Part shown: in pieces, positions 17,106 to 24,957 of the stretch
Layout: every line of letters begins with the position of its first letter
How positions within the stretch are numbered: position 1 is the stretch's first letter
NCBI GenBank assembly: GCA_002457215.1
Contig: NTJZ01000012.1
Location: 36,050-100,049 of the forward strand
Direction: 5' to 3'
From: OM182 bacterium MED-G28
Lineage (GTDB): Bacteria; Pseudomonadota; Gammaproteobacteria; Pseudomonadales; Pseudohongiellaceae
DNA length: 64,000 nucleotides
Position numbers and translations under genes: made by a program
The notes under the pieces: generated by a model
Databases searched by the model: none
What the model saw: the letters and a program-made list of their open reading frames with translations, nothing else
What the model was told of the DNA's origin: nothing

Positions 17106-18656
17106 TTACGCTTCAGTTGTCCATTTAAAATTCCGCTGTAGACGTCCCAATATTCCATAAAAGGTATCTTTGTTTTCATCTTCTTTCTCAGTATTCGGAA
17201 AGATGATGGTAAACAATGGAACCACTATCATTGGAAAAATAAATGTCGCGAACGCAGGATCACTCCAGGCACCAATTTGATTGTAAGTTTCGTGCCACCA
17301 TTGCGCAAACCCACCAGCCATGGCATTTTCCGGACCGTCGAACAATACGTTAAACAACCACATGAGTAAGCCACCGAAAAATCCAGACGCCATGCCATAG
17401 AAGGCTGCTTTTTCTGAAGTGCGCCTCCAGTAAATCACGAATGCAACCGCAACAGCTGGCGGTACTACTAAAGCAAATCCGATAAGTACTAATCCAAGAA
17501 CAGACGTTATGTTACCTAACCAGGCTACCAAGGCAGCAATTGTGCCGTAGATTACAGCTACAACTTTATACCAACGTAATTTTTTCTCTGGCGCAAAGTT
17601 TTTTGAAGCAGGTATCCAGTCATTGACAAACATAGTTGAGCTGGCGAGAAGAATTGGCGCGCCAGATGAAATGACGGCCGCCAGTACCGCAGCCAGAGCA
17701 ATGCCTCCCAGAATCGGTCCACTGTCTATGGCGAGCTGGGCAATATTCAAATAACTACTTAACCCACTATCGGCGCCGTAGGTAGCCAATGTCAATATGC
17801 CAATAAATCCAGCCACAATTGGCATCGTTGCAGCGATGACACCTGCGAAGAAAAATCCTGGAAGCAAATTATCTTCCTTCGCTGCTGAGCTTGCATAATT
17901 ACAATACACAGATGCGGCCGGCGTATGAATAGTTGCAGAAATAAACATGGCGATTATCGTAGCAATGCCTATCCCGGTGAAACTCCACCACTTAACTTCA
18001 TCACCACCTGACAGAGCCAACTGATCGGTAGTTCGCTGCACAACCACGTCCCAGCCTCCGATATTGTTCATGGCGACTAATCCCACCAACAACAGGCCGA
18101 ATATTATTACGGAACAATGCACAATGTTTGCGTAAGCAGTACCTTTGAGTCCGCCAAAAACCGTAAAGGAAATAATTAAAAACGCACCTATAGCGACAGC
18201 GATTGGAAATGGAATGCCAGTGAACCCAGATATAATTGTGCCGATTACATAAGGCTCAATTATATTGACTACCAGATACTCTGCTTGCACACAGAGACTT
18301 GTTAGCCATTGACAGCGATACGATCCAAACCTGCGGTCGAATACCTGCCCAACACTAACTACTTTCAAGCGTCGATAAGGTATCGCGAAAAACAAACCCA
18401 CCAGGAACAATGCCGCAAATGAATTTACGCCATACCACATATGGCCGACGCCCTCGGCAATAACGTCGCCAGCGACACCATAAGTACCCGCGCCACCAAT
18501 TCGAGTTCCCGCTGCCCCTGCAGCGATCATCAAAATGCCCAGGGTACTGCCGCCGATTGCCCAATCAGCGGCGCTGCCTTTCTTGCTGTTTAGGTAAATA
18601 CCAAAAGCAACGAATGCACCAAGGTAAAGAATGATGACGAGCGAGGTTATGTTCAC
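17106..18656 (-). CDS. Sodium:solute symporter family protein
   Basis: 516 aa, about 13 hydrophobic helices, typical of the SSS (LeuT-fold) family. The first helices carry the GG-rich DWAIGGSTLGILMIAAG region and RIGGAGTYG. Later FGGLKGTAYANIVHC and ISSGAPILLASSTMFVNDW correspond to the sodium-site helices. Inner-membrane Na+-coupled uptake of an organic solute (carboxylate, amino acid or osmolyte) is likely but the substrate cannot be read. It converges on the ThDP-enzyme gene. Confidence 0.9.
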   Translation of the reverse strand: MNITSLVIILYLGAFVAFGIYLNSKKGSAADWAIGGSTLGILMIAAGAAGTRIGGAGTYGVAGDVIAEGVGHMWYGVNSFAALFLVGLFFAIPYRRLKVVSVGQVFDRRFGSYRCQWLTSLCVQAEYLVVNIIEPYVIGTIISGFTGIPFPIAVAIGAFLIISFTVFGGLKGTAYANIVHCSVIIFGLLLVGLVAMNNIGGWDVVVQRTTDQLALSGGDEVKWWSFTGIGIATIIAMFISATIHTPAASVYCNYASSAAKEDNLLPGFFFAGVIAATMPIVAGFIGILTLATYGADSGLSSYLNIAQLAIDSGPILGGIALAAVLAAVISSGAPILLASSTMFVNDWIPASKNFAPEKKLRWYKVVAVIYGTIAALVAWLGNITSVLGLVLIGFALVVPPAVAVAFVIYWRRTSEKAAFYGMASGFFGGLLMWLFNVLFDGPENAMAGGFAQWWHETYNQIGAWSDPAFATFIFPMIVVPLFTIIFPNTEKEDENKDTFYGILGRLQRNFKWTTEA

Positions 18657-18883
18657 GCATAGCTCCTACTTTTTTTTGATATTCTAACAGTCCGGCTATG
18701 CCTTGACTTACGTCAAACCTTTGAGAGGGTCCTAATCATACTACAACAATGAAAGACAAAGTATCTATAGAGATTATTCAACACCTAGAAAAATGGTTCT
18801 GAATTTTACTGAAGATGCAAAATATGCGATGTTTTACTTTACAGCAGCCAAAATTTACTCACTTCAAGGCTAATAAAATTTAT

Positions 18884-19525
18884 ATGCATTTCGATACATT
18901 AATCTTCGATTTAGATGGCACGCTTTCAGATCCAAAACTTGGCGTTGTTCGCTCAATGAATTTTGCTTTAAGTAGTTTTGACTATACACCGCTTTCAGAG
19001 CAGGAAATTACTCGGCATATCGGGCCACCACTAGAAGAAACCATTCAGCAGATAATTGGTTCTGACGACGGATACCATGTCGATGAAGTTGTAGCAAAAT
19101 ATCGCGAGCGCTATTTCGAGATCGGGTATACAGAGAATAAACTCTACCCACACATTCTGGAAATGCTCTCTAATTTAGCCGAAAGAGATATTCGGATGGG
19201 GGTTTGTACCTCCAAGTTCCAGAGTATTGCAGAAAAAATACTGGAAAAATTCACCGTCAGGCAGTACTTCGAATTCGTTAGCGGCCCAACAAAAAAAATG
19301 GTGAAAGCCAAACAATTAGAAAATTTATTAGCAAAAAATATAATTAGCGGCAATGCCATTATGATTGGTGATCGCGCAATAGACCTAATCGCTGCAAAAT
19401 CTAATGGACTCGCAAAAGCTGCTGTACTGTGGGGCTATGGAGATGAAAAAGAGCTGCTGGCAGAAAAACCTGAATTCTTGTTTGCTGACCCACCACAGCT
19501 TACTGCTCAATTTATCGGGGCTTGA
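18884..19525 (+). CDS. HAD family hydrolase (phosphoglycolate-phosphatase-like)
   Basis: About 213 aa. HAD motif I is FDLDGTLSDP with the nucleophile and acid Asp at the very N terminus. Motif II is VCTSK, motif III Lys lies in KKMVKAKQ, and motif IV is MIGDRAIDLIAA. The cap between motifs I and II is helical, as in Gph/PGMB-type phosphatases. Start set at 18884 because relatives begin just before motif I; an in-frame ATG at 18815 would add 23 unrelated residues. Its last 14 bases overlap the end of the convergent thioesterase gene. Confidence 0.88.
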   Translation: MHFDTLIFDLDGTLSDPKLGVVRSMNFALSSFDYTPLSEQEITRHIGPPLEETIQQIIGSDDGYHVDEVVAKYRERYFEIGYTENKLYPHILEMLSNLAERDIRMGVCTSKFQSIAEKILEKFTVRQYFEFVSGPTKKMVKAKQLENLLAKNIISGNAIMIGDRAIDLIAAKSNGLAKAAVLWGYGDEKELLAEKPEFLFADPPQLTAQFIGA

Positions 19526-19931
19526 TTCGCTTTATTACAGCACTGCTATTTAGTACAACATTTCCATTTGCACTAAGTTCGCAGCGAGTGAAAACCATAG
19601 TTTTCCCCCGCCGGATGATTGTGCATTCGCCCTCTATCAAATCATCTTTGTAGGCTGGCGCAATGAATTCATTGTTACAGCTAACGGTCACGACACTTTC
19701 GCTTTCTCCCATATTTGCACCTATGCACAGCGTATAATCAGCAAACGCCATCAATACCCCCCCATGAATAGAATCATGGGCATTGCAATTATATTCCTGA
19801 ACACGAAAGGCAGTGCGGGGGATTTCCCCATCTAACGTAAAAAAAAATGGACCGATATAATCTTCGGCTTTGTCTCCTACCCAATGCTTATAATGGCTGG
19901 GAATATCATAGTCTTCTGGCTTAAAACTCAT
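19512..19931 (-). CDS. PaaI family hotdog thioesterase
   Basis: 139 aa hotdog-fold protein. The motif NAHDSIHGGVLMAFADYTL matches the PaaI/YdiI-type HGG...A active-site helix, followed by the strand EFIAPAYKDDLIEGE. Predicted to hydrolyse an acyl-CoA thioester in the cytosol. It lies 9 bases after the small lipoprotein gene and is probably cotranscribed with it. Confidence 0.88.
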   Translation of the reverse strand: MSFKPEDYDIPSHYKHWVGDKAEDYIGPFFFTLDGEIPRTAFRVQEYNCNAHDSIHGGVLMAFADYTLCIGANMGESESVVTVSCNNEFIAPAYKDDLIEGECTIIRRGKTMVFTRCELSANGNVVLNSSAVIKRIKPR

Positions 19932-19940
19932 AACTTATTC

Positions 19941-20138
19941 CTAATCATCCGCATCGTCATCGTCATCGTCATCGTCATCTAAATTGACGGCAGCGCTAAC
20001 AACTTTAAAAGGAACCTTGGCTACTTCAATCGTGGTATCAACTGCCGCGCCAACTATAATTCCAACGCAGCTTTGCAGGCTCAAGAAAATTGAGATCACA
20101 CAAAATAACTTCCAAGGATCTTTGTTGAATTTATTCAC
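19941..20138 (-). CDS. Small lipoprotein with poly-Asp tail (NF038104-like)
   Basis: 65 aa from a GTG start with GGAAGAAGGG just upstream. A basic N region and hydrophobic stretch end in the lipobox LQSC (Cys24). Then come VGIIVGAAVDTTIEVAKVPFKVV and a run of nine Asp, closing with ADD. The layout matches the NF038104 family of short gammaproteobacterial lipoproteins, which have no known function. The acidic tail is encoded by a hexanucleotide repeat (19952-19979). Confidence 0.7.
   Translation of the reverse strand: MNKFNKDPWKLFCVISIFLSLQSCVGIIVGAAVDTTIEVAKVPFKVVSAAVNLDDDDDDDDDADD
19952..19979. repeat. Hexanucleotide tandem repeat (CATCGT)
   Basis: Four complete CATCGT units and a partial CATC, in frame inside the small lipoprotein gene, encoding the poly-Asp tail. 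Slippage would change the tail by two residues per unit without shifting the frame. Confidence 0.85.
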
Positions 20139-20576
20139 CCCTTCTTCCTTAAATTCAATGCTTTCTTCAAAACCCAGCTTTTCATAACGCCATCAGCATA
20201 TAACAACGCAACAATAACAATTAAAGGATGTATCGGCATCTTATGAGTATCATCAATCAGAGATTGTATTGGAAACAGATCATACCTTTTACCAAGAAGA
20301 CTCATATACTCATAACGGCTGGGTTTCCTAAATATCTATAAGCTTCTTGGGCTTCCCAAGAGCAATCCGAGTATGCGCAAACACCTTCTTGTTCATCCAC
20401 AGTACCAAAAAAAGATGCACTTGTGCGCTCTTGTTACCCGACTAATCTTTTCTTCAATCACGAAACTTTCTTCTGGAAAACAGATGATGGCTTCAACATA
20501 CTAACTATAAATTTGAGCAGTAGCTTGAGTATTATTATCTTTAATTGATTTGACCAATGAACTCTTCTGATAGAAA
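20139..20576. other. Intergenic region with gene remnant
   Basis: 438 bases between two minus-strand genes. The part nearest the lipoprotein gene is presumably its promoter region; 20328-20500 holds the pseudogene remnant described separately. Nothing else recognisable. Confidence 0.5.
20328..20500 (-). pseudogene. Degraded coding remnant, possibly a hotdog thioesterase C terminus
   Basis: On the minus strand one frame reads ...ICFPEESFVIEEKISRVTRA and stops at 20397; a second frame continues ...MNKKVFAHTRIALGKPKKL and stops at 20328. Restoring one base in the A7/T7 homopolymer at 20407-20413 joins them into one protein-like stretch. Alternating hydrophobic strands with a Gly-Lys-Pro ending resemble the C-terminal half of YbgC/4HBT hotdog thioesterases, but I make that assignment only tentatively. 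The N-terminal half is missing because the patatin gene ends at 20577. Confidence 0.4.
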
Positions 20577-21650
20577 TTATCTATCTCTCACAGCAATCGG
20601 TTTAATATGACCTAGACCTTCTCCAGTCTCCACAACAAGTTTAAATTCTTCTGCCAACTCTTCACTCCTTGTGATTACTTCTTGCCATCGCTTTACTCTT
20701 TCTGAGTAATCTAAGTTTCTAAAATCTTTGCGGTCAGGGATTTTTTTGCCTGGCAAGCTTTGAACAAACTCTTTGCTTGGGGCAAGTAATACAACATTCT
20801 CAAGATTCTCAGGTTTTACTTTGCGCCACCTGAGCATTTTATCGAACCAGCCAGGAATGAGCTCTGCACTGAAATGAGGATATAGCACCAAGCCCTCTCC
20901 CTCATGGAATTTCCAATCGAAATGATAATCCGTAATTCCTCCATCCCAATAGTATCCCTGTCTAGCGCCTGCAATATTGCGAACGCCCTCAAGCACAAAT
21001 GGGATAGAACCACTGGCCAACATCACATCGTGAATATTCTCAGTTGTTAAAAATGCGGTTGCTGAACTAATGTCATGAAACTTGGCCCAAGGGGATCCCT
21101 CTCCTAAATTGCTAAAAATTGATCTTTCAAAAAACAACGATAAAGACTGGCGAGAAATAAGATTAAAGCCAGCACTTGCAGCCAAGTGAATAGCCTGCAG
21201 AAATTTACTATGAGAAGAACCAATACCCTTGCTGCGATCGGCTATAATATGAGTCCGAAATAAAGAATTATTCACAATTTCAATAGCCCCATGTTCACCC
21301 AATATATTCTCTAACATAATTCGAACACTATTGGTTACCTCTTCAACTGTCGGTGCAGAAGAGTATTTTTCATGACAATAAAAATGCGCTAACCGCTCTA
21401 CACTAGCTACAGGATCATGAGTGGCCAGACAGCACACACGCCAAGCCCCCACCGATGAACCTATAGTAAAAAGTTCAGATGCTCGATTGACGAAGAACGA
21501 GCCGAATAAATAACGATCCAAGCCAGCTAAGACGAACCATTTTGGACCCCCAGAAGCCGCAACCAAGACTTCAAATTGAGACTGGCAAATTCCTTCCTTA
21601 CGAAGTCGCCTCATTGCGGCAGGTCCTGCATAAATTTCCAGAGAAGCCAT
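20577..21650 (-). CDS. Patatin-like phospholipase family protein
   Basis: About 357 aa. The nucleophile motif GSSVGAW (G-x-S-x-G) follows a glycine-rich VAASGGPKWFVLAGLD segment that forms the oxyanion hole. The catalytic Asp is in YYWDGGITDYHFD. Together these give the Ser-Asp dyad of patatin-type lipid acyl hydrolases. Start placed at 21650 (MASLEIY...), since relatives begin there; earlier ATGs at 21680 and 21689 add Arg-rich residues without support. No signal peptide, so probably cytosolic. Confidence 0.85.
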   Translation of the reverse strand: MASLEIYAGPAAMRRLRKEGICQSQFEVLVAASGGPKWFVLAGLDRYLFGSFFVNRASELFTIGSSVGAWRVCCLATHDPVASVERLAHFYCHEKYSSAPTVEEVTNSVRIMLENILGEHGAIEIVNNSLFRTHIIADRSKGIGSSHSKFLQAIHLAASAGFNLISRQSLSLFFERSIFSNLGEGSPWAKFHDISSATAFLTTENIHDVMLASGSIPFVLEGVRNIAGARQGYYWDGGITDYHFDWKFHEGEGLVLYPHFSAELIPGWFDKMLRWRKVKPENLENVVLLAPSKEFVQSLPGKKIPDRKDFRNLDYSERVKRWQEVITRSEELAEEFKLVVETGEGLGHIKPIAVRDR

Positions 21651-21787
21651 AGCGAATGAATGATATAATCGTCGCCTCATGCAATCCACTGTGATTGCTC
21701 TGACGTCTAAAAAATATTACTAGCGATACTGCTACTATCTGCAGTCTATTCATTCCTTATACCGACTGACCCCATAAACATTTATTT

Positions 21788-22993
21788 ATGAAGCTCCCCC
21801 CACTGCGAAGTCGCAAAACCTTATTATTCCTACTGGCTATCGGGAATACGATTGCATTCGCGACATGGCAGGTATTGCTTAACAATTTTTCAGTAGAAAA
21901 CGCTAATTTTACTGGTGAAGAAATCGGCATATTACAAAGCTTAAGAGAAGTCCCTGGCTTTCTAGCCTTCACCGCTATACTAGTGATGCTTTTTATAAGG
22001 CAACAAAGTTTCGCTATACTTTCACTGCTTACTCTCGGAATTGGCGTAGCCATCACCGCATTTTATCCCACTGCGCTTTGGCTTTACTTGACGACGATAC
22101 TCATGTCGGCTGGATTTCATTACTTGGAAACACTGCATAACTCGCTCAGCCTGCAGTGGCTAACTAAAGATGAAGCGCCTAAAGTTTTAGGGCAATTGTT
22201 AAGCGCTCGCGCAATGTGCACCTTATTCATCCTAAGTGCTATTTATTTATACTTAATGTTTTTTTCTGCTAATTATTTCTTGATATATCTTTTGGCTGGC
22301 GGCACCGCAGTTATCATTGGGCTATTTTGTTGGATTTTTATTCCTCATTTTGAGGATAGTGTGGTACAGAAAAAATCTCTCTTCCTGCGACGGCAATACT
22401 CCCTGTACTATCTTCTTACTTTTTTAGCCGGCGCGCGCCGACAGATATTCGTCGTCTTTGCCGGCTTTTTGATGGTAGAAAAGTTCGGCTTTCCCATTGA
22501 GAACGTTGTCTTACTCACTCTGGTAAACGCTGCCTTAACTTTTTGGCTAGCACCAAAAATTGGCGCACTTATTAGTTATATTGGAGAGCGTCGCGCATTA
22601 ACACTCGAATATGTCGGCTTAATCATAATCTTTTTGAGTTATGCTTTCGTTAATAATGTAGCGGCAGCAATTGTGCTTTACCTCCTTGATCATTTGTTTT
22701 TTGCCATGGCTATCGCGATAAAGACTTACTTTCAGAAAATAGCTGATCCTGCGGATATCGCAGCCACCTCTTCCATCAGCTTTACAATTAATCATATCGC
22801 AGCCGTTATTCTGCCTGCGTTACTAGGATTTCTCTGGGTCATTAACCACAGTGCCGTTTTTCTAGTAGGCGCAACTATAGCCGTCGGATCTCTAGTGGTT
22901 ACTCAATTTATCCCAGACCAACCAAAGCAAGGGCAGGAAATCCGCTGGCTTGATCGCAGAAAACTGACTCAACCCTCGCAACTCCCTGATTAG
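21788..22993 (+). CDS. MFS transporter
   Basis: 401 aa, about 12 hydrophobic helices with a central basic loop (QKKSLFLRRQYSLYY), consistent with two six-helix halves. GILQSLREVPGF near helix 2 and APKIGALISYIGERRAL between helices 8 and 9 resemble the MFS A-type loop motif. No substrate signature. No good Shine-Dalgarno before the ATG. Transcribed alone, divergent from the patatin gene. Confidence 0.85.
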   Translation: MKLPPLRSRKTLLFLLAIGNTIAFATWQVLLNNFSVENANFTGEEIGILQSLREVPGFLAFTAILVMLFIRQQSFAILSLLTLGIGVAITAFYPTALWLYLTTILMSAGFHYLETLHNSLSLQWLTKDEAPKVLGQLLSARAMCTLFILSAIYLYLMFFSANYFLIYLLAGGTAVIIGLFCWIFIPHFEDSVVQKKSLFLRRQYSLYYLLTFLAGARRQIFVVFAGFLMVEKFGFPIENVVLLTLVNAALTFWLAPKIGALISYIGERRALTLEYVGLIIIFLSYAFVNNVAAAIVLYLLDHLFFAMAIAIKTYFQKIADPADIAATSSISFTINHIAAVILPALLGFLWVINHSAVFLVGATIAVGSLVVTQFIPDQPKQGQEIRWLDRRKLTQPSQLPD

Positions 22994-23158
22994 CCATTTG
23001 TTAGCATTTTAGTAGTCTCACTGAGCTATTAGAATGTTCCTGAAGTACAAGTTTTGGCGATCACCCCAATCTTAATTTTTCATGATTATTGCTAAATCAG
23101 GAAACTGCATAGGGATCATGAGCTAGTCAAGGATCCCGCTGCAGTTTCAAACAAATCT

Positions 23159-23752
23159 CTAGTAGTCTTGTTCAAATACAACGGTAAAAGAAACAGGGAC
23201 CGCACGACTAATACTGGGTAACCCGGCAACTTCTCTTAAGGCTTCAACACCAGCAACCAACCCATGAGCGCCAGCAGTAACAACTATAGGCTTTGCTGTG
23301 GACGCAACAACACCGCTTTCAGTCCGAGTAATTACCACATCAGCCGCATAAGATCCCGAAGCACCATGAATATCTAGATCGAAAGACACTTGCATTGATT
23401 GCATTGCTCCCGGAGACATAGCCGTAATTGCTTCTAAATCGATACTCCCCGCTATTGTCGCCTCTGGAAACAGATTTGTTTCAAATAACATAGCTTGCAT
23501 GCGTTCGTTGCGGATATCGATCATGGTATTAACACTGGCGAGTTCGATGGTGATTTCAACTGCACCATCATCTTCGATGGTACCAGTGAGATGATCAAAA
23601 GTATGAACTTCACCCACATGATCGGCTTTTACTGTGACAAAGCTCAGGGTTGACGAATCATTATCTAATGACCATTGGGCCTGGGCTGCATTAGTTAGCA
23701 AAACTGCAGAAGCACTCAGAACCATGCTTTTTACTAGGGACTTGAGGGTCAT
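23159..23752 (-). CDS. YceI family periplasmic protein
   Basis: 197 aa with a Sec signal peptide ending ...TNAAQA. The mature sequence WSLDNDSSTLSFVTVK is the usual YceI opening, followed by VGEVHTFDHLTGTIEDDG, IDIRNERMQAMLFET and a late VPVSFTVVFEQDY strand. YceI lipocalin-like barrels bind isoprenoid or other amphiphilic molecules in the periplasm. AGGAGAGCGAGG precedes the ATG. Confidence 0.92.
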   Translation of the reverse strand: MTLKSLVKSMVLSASAVLLTNAAQAQWSLDNDSSTLSFVTVKADHVGEVHTFDHLTGTIEDDGAVEITIELASVNTMIDIRNERMQAMLFETNLFPEATIAGSIDLEAITAMSPGAMQSMQVSFDLDIHGASGSYAADVVITRTESGVVASTAKPIVVTAGAHGLVAGVEALREVAGLPSISRAVPVSFTVVFEQDY

Positions 23753-23812
23753 CCTCGCTCTCCTTTTTATTAACTTTTAGTTTTTCAGATTGTTGTAGAG
23801 GGTAATATTGGC

Positions 23813-23839
23813 GGCCTTAAACAATTTAAGGCCTTATTT
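23813..23839 (+). terminator. Intrinsic terminator in a divergent intergenic region
   Basis: Perfect 9-bp stem GGCCTTAAA/TTTAAGGCC with a CAA loop, followed by TTATTTTT. It reads as a terminator only on the plus strand, yet no plus-strand gene lies upstream (yceI is divergent). It may end an antisense or small RNA, or act in the leader of the oxygenase gene. Confidence 0.75.
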
Positions 23840-23863
23840 TTAAAGGACTAAGCTTACCTGATA

Positions 23864-23893
23864 ATACCTTTCAGGGTATAGCATGTTTATAAT
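23864..23893 (+). promoter_or_regulatory. Putative promoter/operator of the oxygenase-selD pair
   Basis: A consensus TATAAT at 23888-23893 lies 47 bases before the oxygenase ATG. Just upstream is the inverted repeat ATACC (23864-23868)/GGTAT (23875-23879), positioned where a regulator could cover the -35 zone. No strong -35 hexamer is evident at 17 bases. Confidence 0.45.
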
Positions 23894-23939
23894 CGATCCT
23901 AATTTAAAGAACTCCAGTTAAGCAATAACCGAGACCATA

Positions 23940-24887
23940 ATGTCATTAAATATACCGGTTCTTGATATAAGCCAGGGATTCAGTGATGCCGTTTTTATCA
24001 AAGAGTTAACACATGCCTGCACAGAATGGGGGTTTTTCCAAATTACTGGTCATGGCATTGACCCCAGGCTGAGGCAAAAACTCTTTAAAAATGTTGAAGA
24101 TTTTTTCTCTTTGCCAAAATTTCAAAAGCTCAAACTCTCGCGAACCCAAGATAATTTCTGGGGTTACTACGACAAAGAATTCACCAAAAACAAAATCGAT
24201 TCTAAAGAGATTTATGATATCGATGCCACCCGTGAACAGTTTAAACTAGAACACCCAGAATTTGCAGTACCTTGGCCTAAGGATCTACCAGAACTAAAAC
24301 CCGCCGTATTGGAGTGGCTTACAGTGGTTGAATCTTTAAGTCTAAATTTACTAGGCTCAATTTGTATCGCGTTGGGAGAACCTTCCGCAACCCTCAACCC
24401 ATTTTTTCTTAAAAAGCATACTAGTTTCTTGCGGTTTAATTACTATCCAAATTTGGTCGAACGAAACATTGAAGAAAAAAATGACGAAAGCTATTTGGGC
24501 ATTCATCCCCACACTGATGCAGGCGCATTGACTGTGCTAGCCCAAGATACCGTACCAGGCTTACAAATCAAAAAAGGGGACACCTGGCATACCGTAATAC
24601 CAATTGACGAGGGACTCATAGTTAATATTGGTGACATGGTGCAAATTTGGTCGAATGATCGATTTAAAGCACCAGAACACCGTGTACTTGCCAGTGATGA
24701 TAAAGATCGCTATAGCGCTCCTTATTTCTATAACCCGTCTTATGAAACTATCTGTGAGCCTCTTGTTGCTGAGCCAAACGACAGCAAGTATAGGCCTGTC
24801 TCGTGGCGTGATTTTCGCAGCGGCAGAGCGGCTGGAGATTACGCTGACAAGGGCGAAGAAATTCAAATTTCCTGGTTTAAGATCTAA
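23940..24887 (+). CDS. Isopenicillin-N-synthase-like 2OG-Fe(II) oxygenase
   Basis: 315 aa. The N-terminal DIOX_N region (VLDISQGF..., WGFFQITGHGI) and the jelly-roll core are both present. The iron ligands are His191 and Asp193 (HTD) and His247 (APEHRV), and the 2-oxoglutarate-binding R-x-S is Arg257-Tyr-Ser259. A complete, active non-haem iron oxygenase is expected. The substrate is unknown; bacterial members hydroxylate small molecules. It is 61-70 bases upstream of the selD fusion gene on the same strand and may share its transcript. Confidence 0.88.
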   Translation: MSLNIPVLDISQGFSDAVFIKELTHACTEWGFFQITGHGIDPRLRQKLFKNVEDFFSLPKFQKLKLSRTQDNFWGYYDKEFTKNKIDSKEIYDIDATREQFKLEHPEFAVPWPKDLPELKPAVLEWLTVVESLSLNLLGSICIALGEPSATLNPFFLKKHTSFLRFNYYPNLVERNIEEKNDESYLGIHPHTDAGALTVLAQDTVPGLQIKKGDTWHTVIPIDEGLIVNIGDMVQIWSNDRFKAPEHRVLASDDKDRYSAPYFYNPSYETICEPLVAEPNDSKYRPVSWRDFRSGRAAGDYADKGEEIQISWFKI

Positions 24888-24957
24888 TTTTTTCTCCCAA
24901 ATTCAGCTTATTAAGAGAATTAAGGTAAACTAGGGTTCTCTAGCTTGTGTGTGGTTT

